From Flavobacteriales bacterium (GTDB lineage: Bacteria > Bacteroidota > Bacteroidia > Flavobacteriales > BACL11): a stretch of DNA of 14,977 bases. The DNA lies in contig NYTT01000012.1 in NCBI GenBank assembly GCA_002683775.1, positions 1-14,977 on the forward strand. The letters are read 5' to 3'. Shown here one piece after another: positions 14,409 through 14,977 of this stretch. The stretch's first letter is position 1; the number at the start of each line of letters is the position of its first letter. A program made the position numbers and the translations under genes. The notes under the pieces were generated by a model. That model worked only from the letters and a program-made list of their open reading frames with translations, was not told where the DNA came from and ran no database searches.

Positions 14409-14977
14409 ATATGTTTCAACATTAAATGAATTTAAGTCATTAGAAGATAAATGGGAGAAATTATTTTTAGAATTAAACTTAACTGTTTTTCAATCTTTTG
14501 AATTTAATTTCTTATCATGGGTTCAAGAGTTTAAGTCAAATGCTAACAATAAACTATGTATTGTTATAATTGAAAAAGATAATTCGATATGTTCAATTTT
14601 ACCTTTATATATTGACTCTTTTAGAAGATTAAGATTTATTAATGATAATCATATTGACTTTTGTGATATTTTATCAAATGTCAATATTGATATCTTATAT
14701 ATTCTAGAAAATATGAAGCTTAATGTTTCTTTTCATTCTTTTCACTTTAAGAATCTTAAAAGCAATTCACTTTTAAATATTTTTTTGAAAAGAAAGTTAT
14801 TAAAGTATAAACATATAAATACGTCAGATATCTATTCTGAACTTAAAATATCTAAAGGTGTTTTTCCAAATAATGACCCAAGGTTTACTTCAAAATATAA
14901 GAGTGAATTTAGAAGAGTAAAAAAAATAAATAAAGAGTTCAAATATAAAATATATGAATCGATTTCATCTCGCTTAC
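14398..14977 (+). CDS. CelD/FemAB-like GNAT acyltransferase; 3' end beyond the window
   Basis: The ATG at 14398 lies inside the end of the polymerase gene, and the frame stays open for 193 codons to the window edge, so the gene is cut by the window, not broken. The N-terminus has the pattern of the Acetyltransf_6 (CelD/BcsL) group: a Trp-rich first helix, then VFQSFEF with Phe31-Gln32-Ser33 and Trp41, an ILPLY strand, a HIDFCDIL turn, and a basic SEFRRVKK segment near residue 169. Related full-length proteins are roughly 320-370 residues, so about half is missing, including the second GNAT half. In polysaccharide loci such proteins are taken to be sugar N- or O-acyltransferases. That role here is inferred from position. 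Confidence 0.7.
   Translation, partial: MKIRYVSTLNEFKSLEDKWEKLFLELNLTVFQSFEFNFLSWVQEFKSNANNKLCIVIIEKDNSICSILPLYIDSFRRLRFINDNHIDFCDILSNVNIDILYILENMKLNVSFHSFHFKNLKSNSLLNIFLKRKLLKYKHINTSDIYSELKISKGVFPNNDPRFTSKYKSEFRRVKKINKEFKYKIYESISSRL

Overview
The window looks like a chromosomal piece of a low-GC Bacteroidota genome, most likely a member of the Flavobacteriia and plausibly marine. The base composition is very AT-rich. Start codons lack clear Shine-Dalgarno sequences. The first gene closely resembles the branched-chain 2-oxoacid dehydrogenase E1 of Flavobacteriaceae. The polysaccharide export pair has the short-Wza, Gly-Tyr-tailed-Wzc form usual in that group. All genes lie on the + strand. 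The family and motif comparisons here are from memory; no database search was run.

Layout. (1) 2-928 is the 3' part of a housekeeping E1 gene and marks the left edge of the cluster. (2) A 70-bp gap with an inverted repeat separates it from the export module: a Wza-like outer-membrane lipoprotein (999-1772) and a Wzc-like tyrosine autokinase (1775-4144) that ends in a long Gly-Tyr repeat. (3) A sugar-activation pair follows: a NeuB-like nonulosonate synthase without its SAF domain (4156-5025), and a CMP-nonulosonate cytidylyltransferase fused to a KdsC/KDN-9-phosphate-phosphatase-like HAD domain (5022-6167). (4) A decoration and assembly module alternates sulfotransferases and glycosyltransferases: sulfotransferase (6167-6925), GT-B enzyme with sialyltransferase-like motifs (6922-8061), GT4 (8051-9088), sulfotransferase (9085-9921), GT4 (9911-11044), and a sulfotransferase of a second family (11037-11708). 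(5) A Wzx flippase (11711-13156), a 97-bp gap with a weak hairpin, a Wzy-like polymerase (13254-14408), and the start of a CelD/GNAT-like acyltransferase (14398 to the window end) complete it.

How it works together. The genes describe a Wzx/Wzy-dependent capsule or exopolysaccharide locus. A nine-carbon 2-keto sugar acid is made and CMP-activated, repeat units are built on a lipid carrier, flipped by Wzx, polymerised by Wzy and exported through Wza under Wzc control. Three sulfotransferases of two families point to a sulfated polymer. Together with the nonulosonate genes, this suggests a sulfated, sialic-acid-like (possibly KDN-type) glycan, which would be unusual for a bacterium. That chemistry is inferred, not shown. 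An initiating sugar-phosphate transferase, PAPS synthesis genes, a Wzb phosphatase and amino-sugar epimerases are not in the window and may lie to the right or elsewhere.

From 4156 to 13156 the genes are packed with overlaps of 1 to 11 bp or a 2-bp gap, so this part is almost certainly one translationally coupled operon. No stretch over 100 bases lacks a gene. I saw no tRNA, rRNA, CRISPR array, insertion sequence or phage element.
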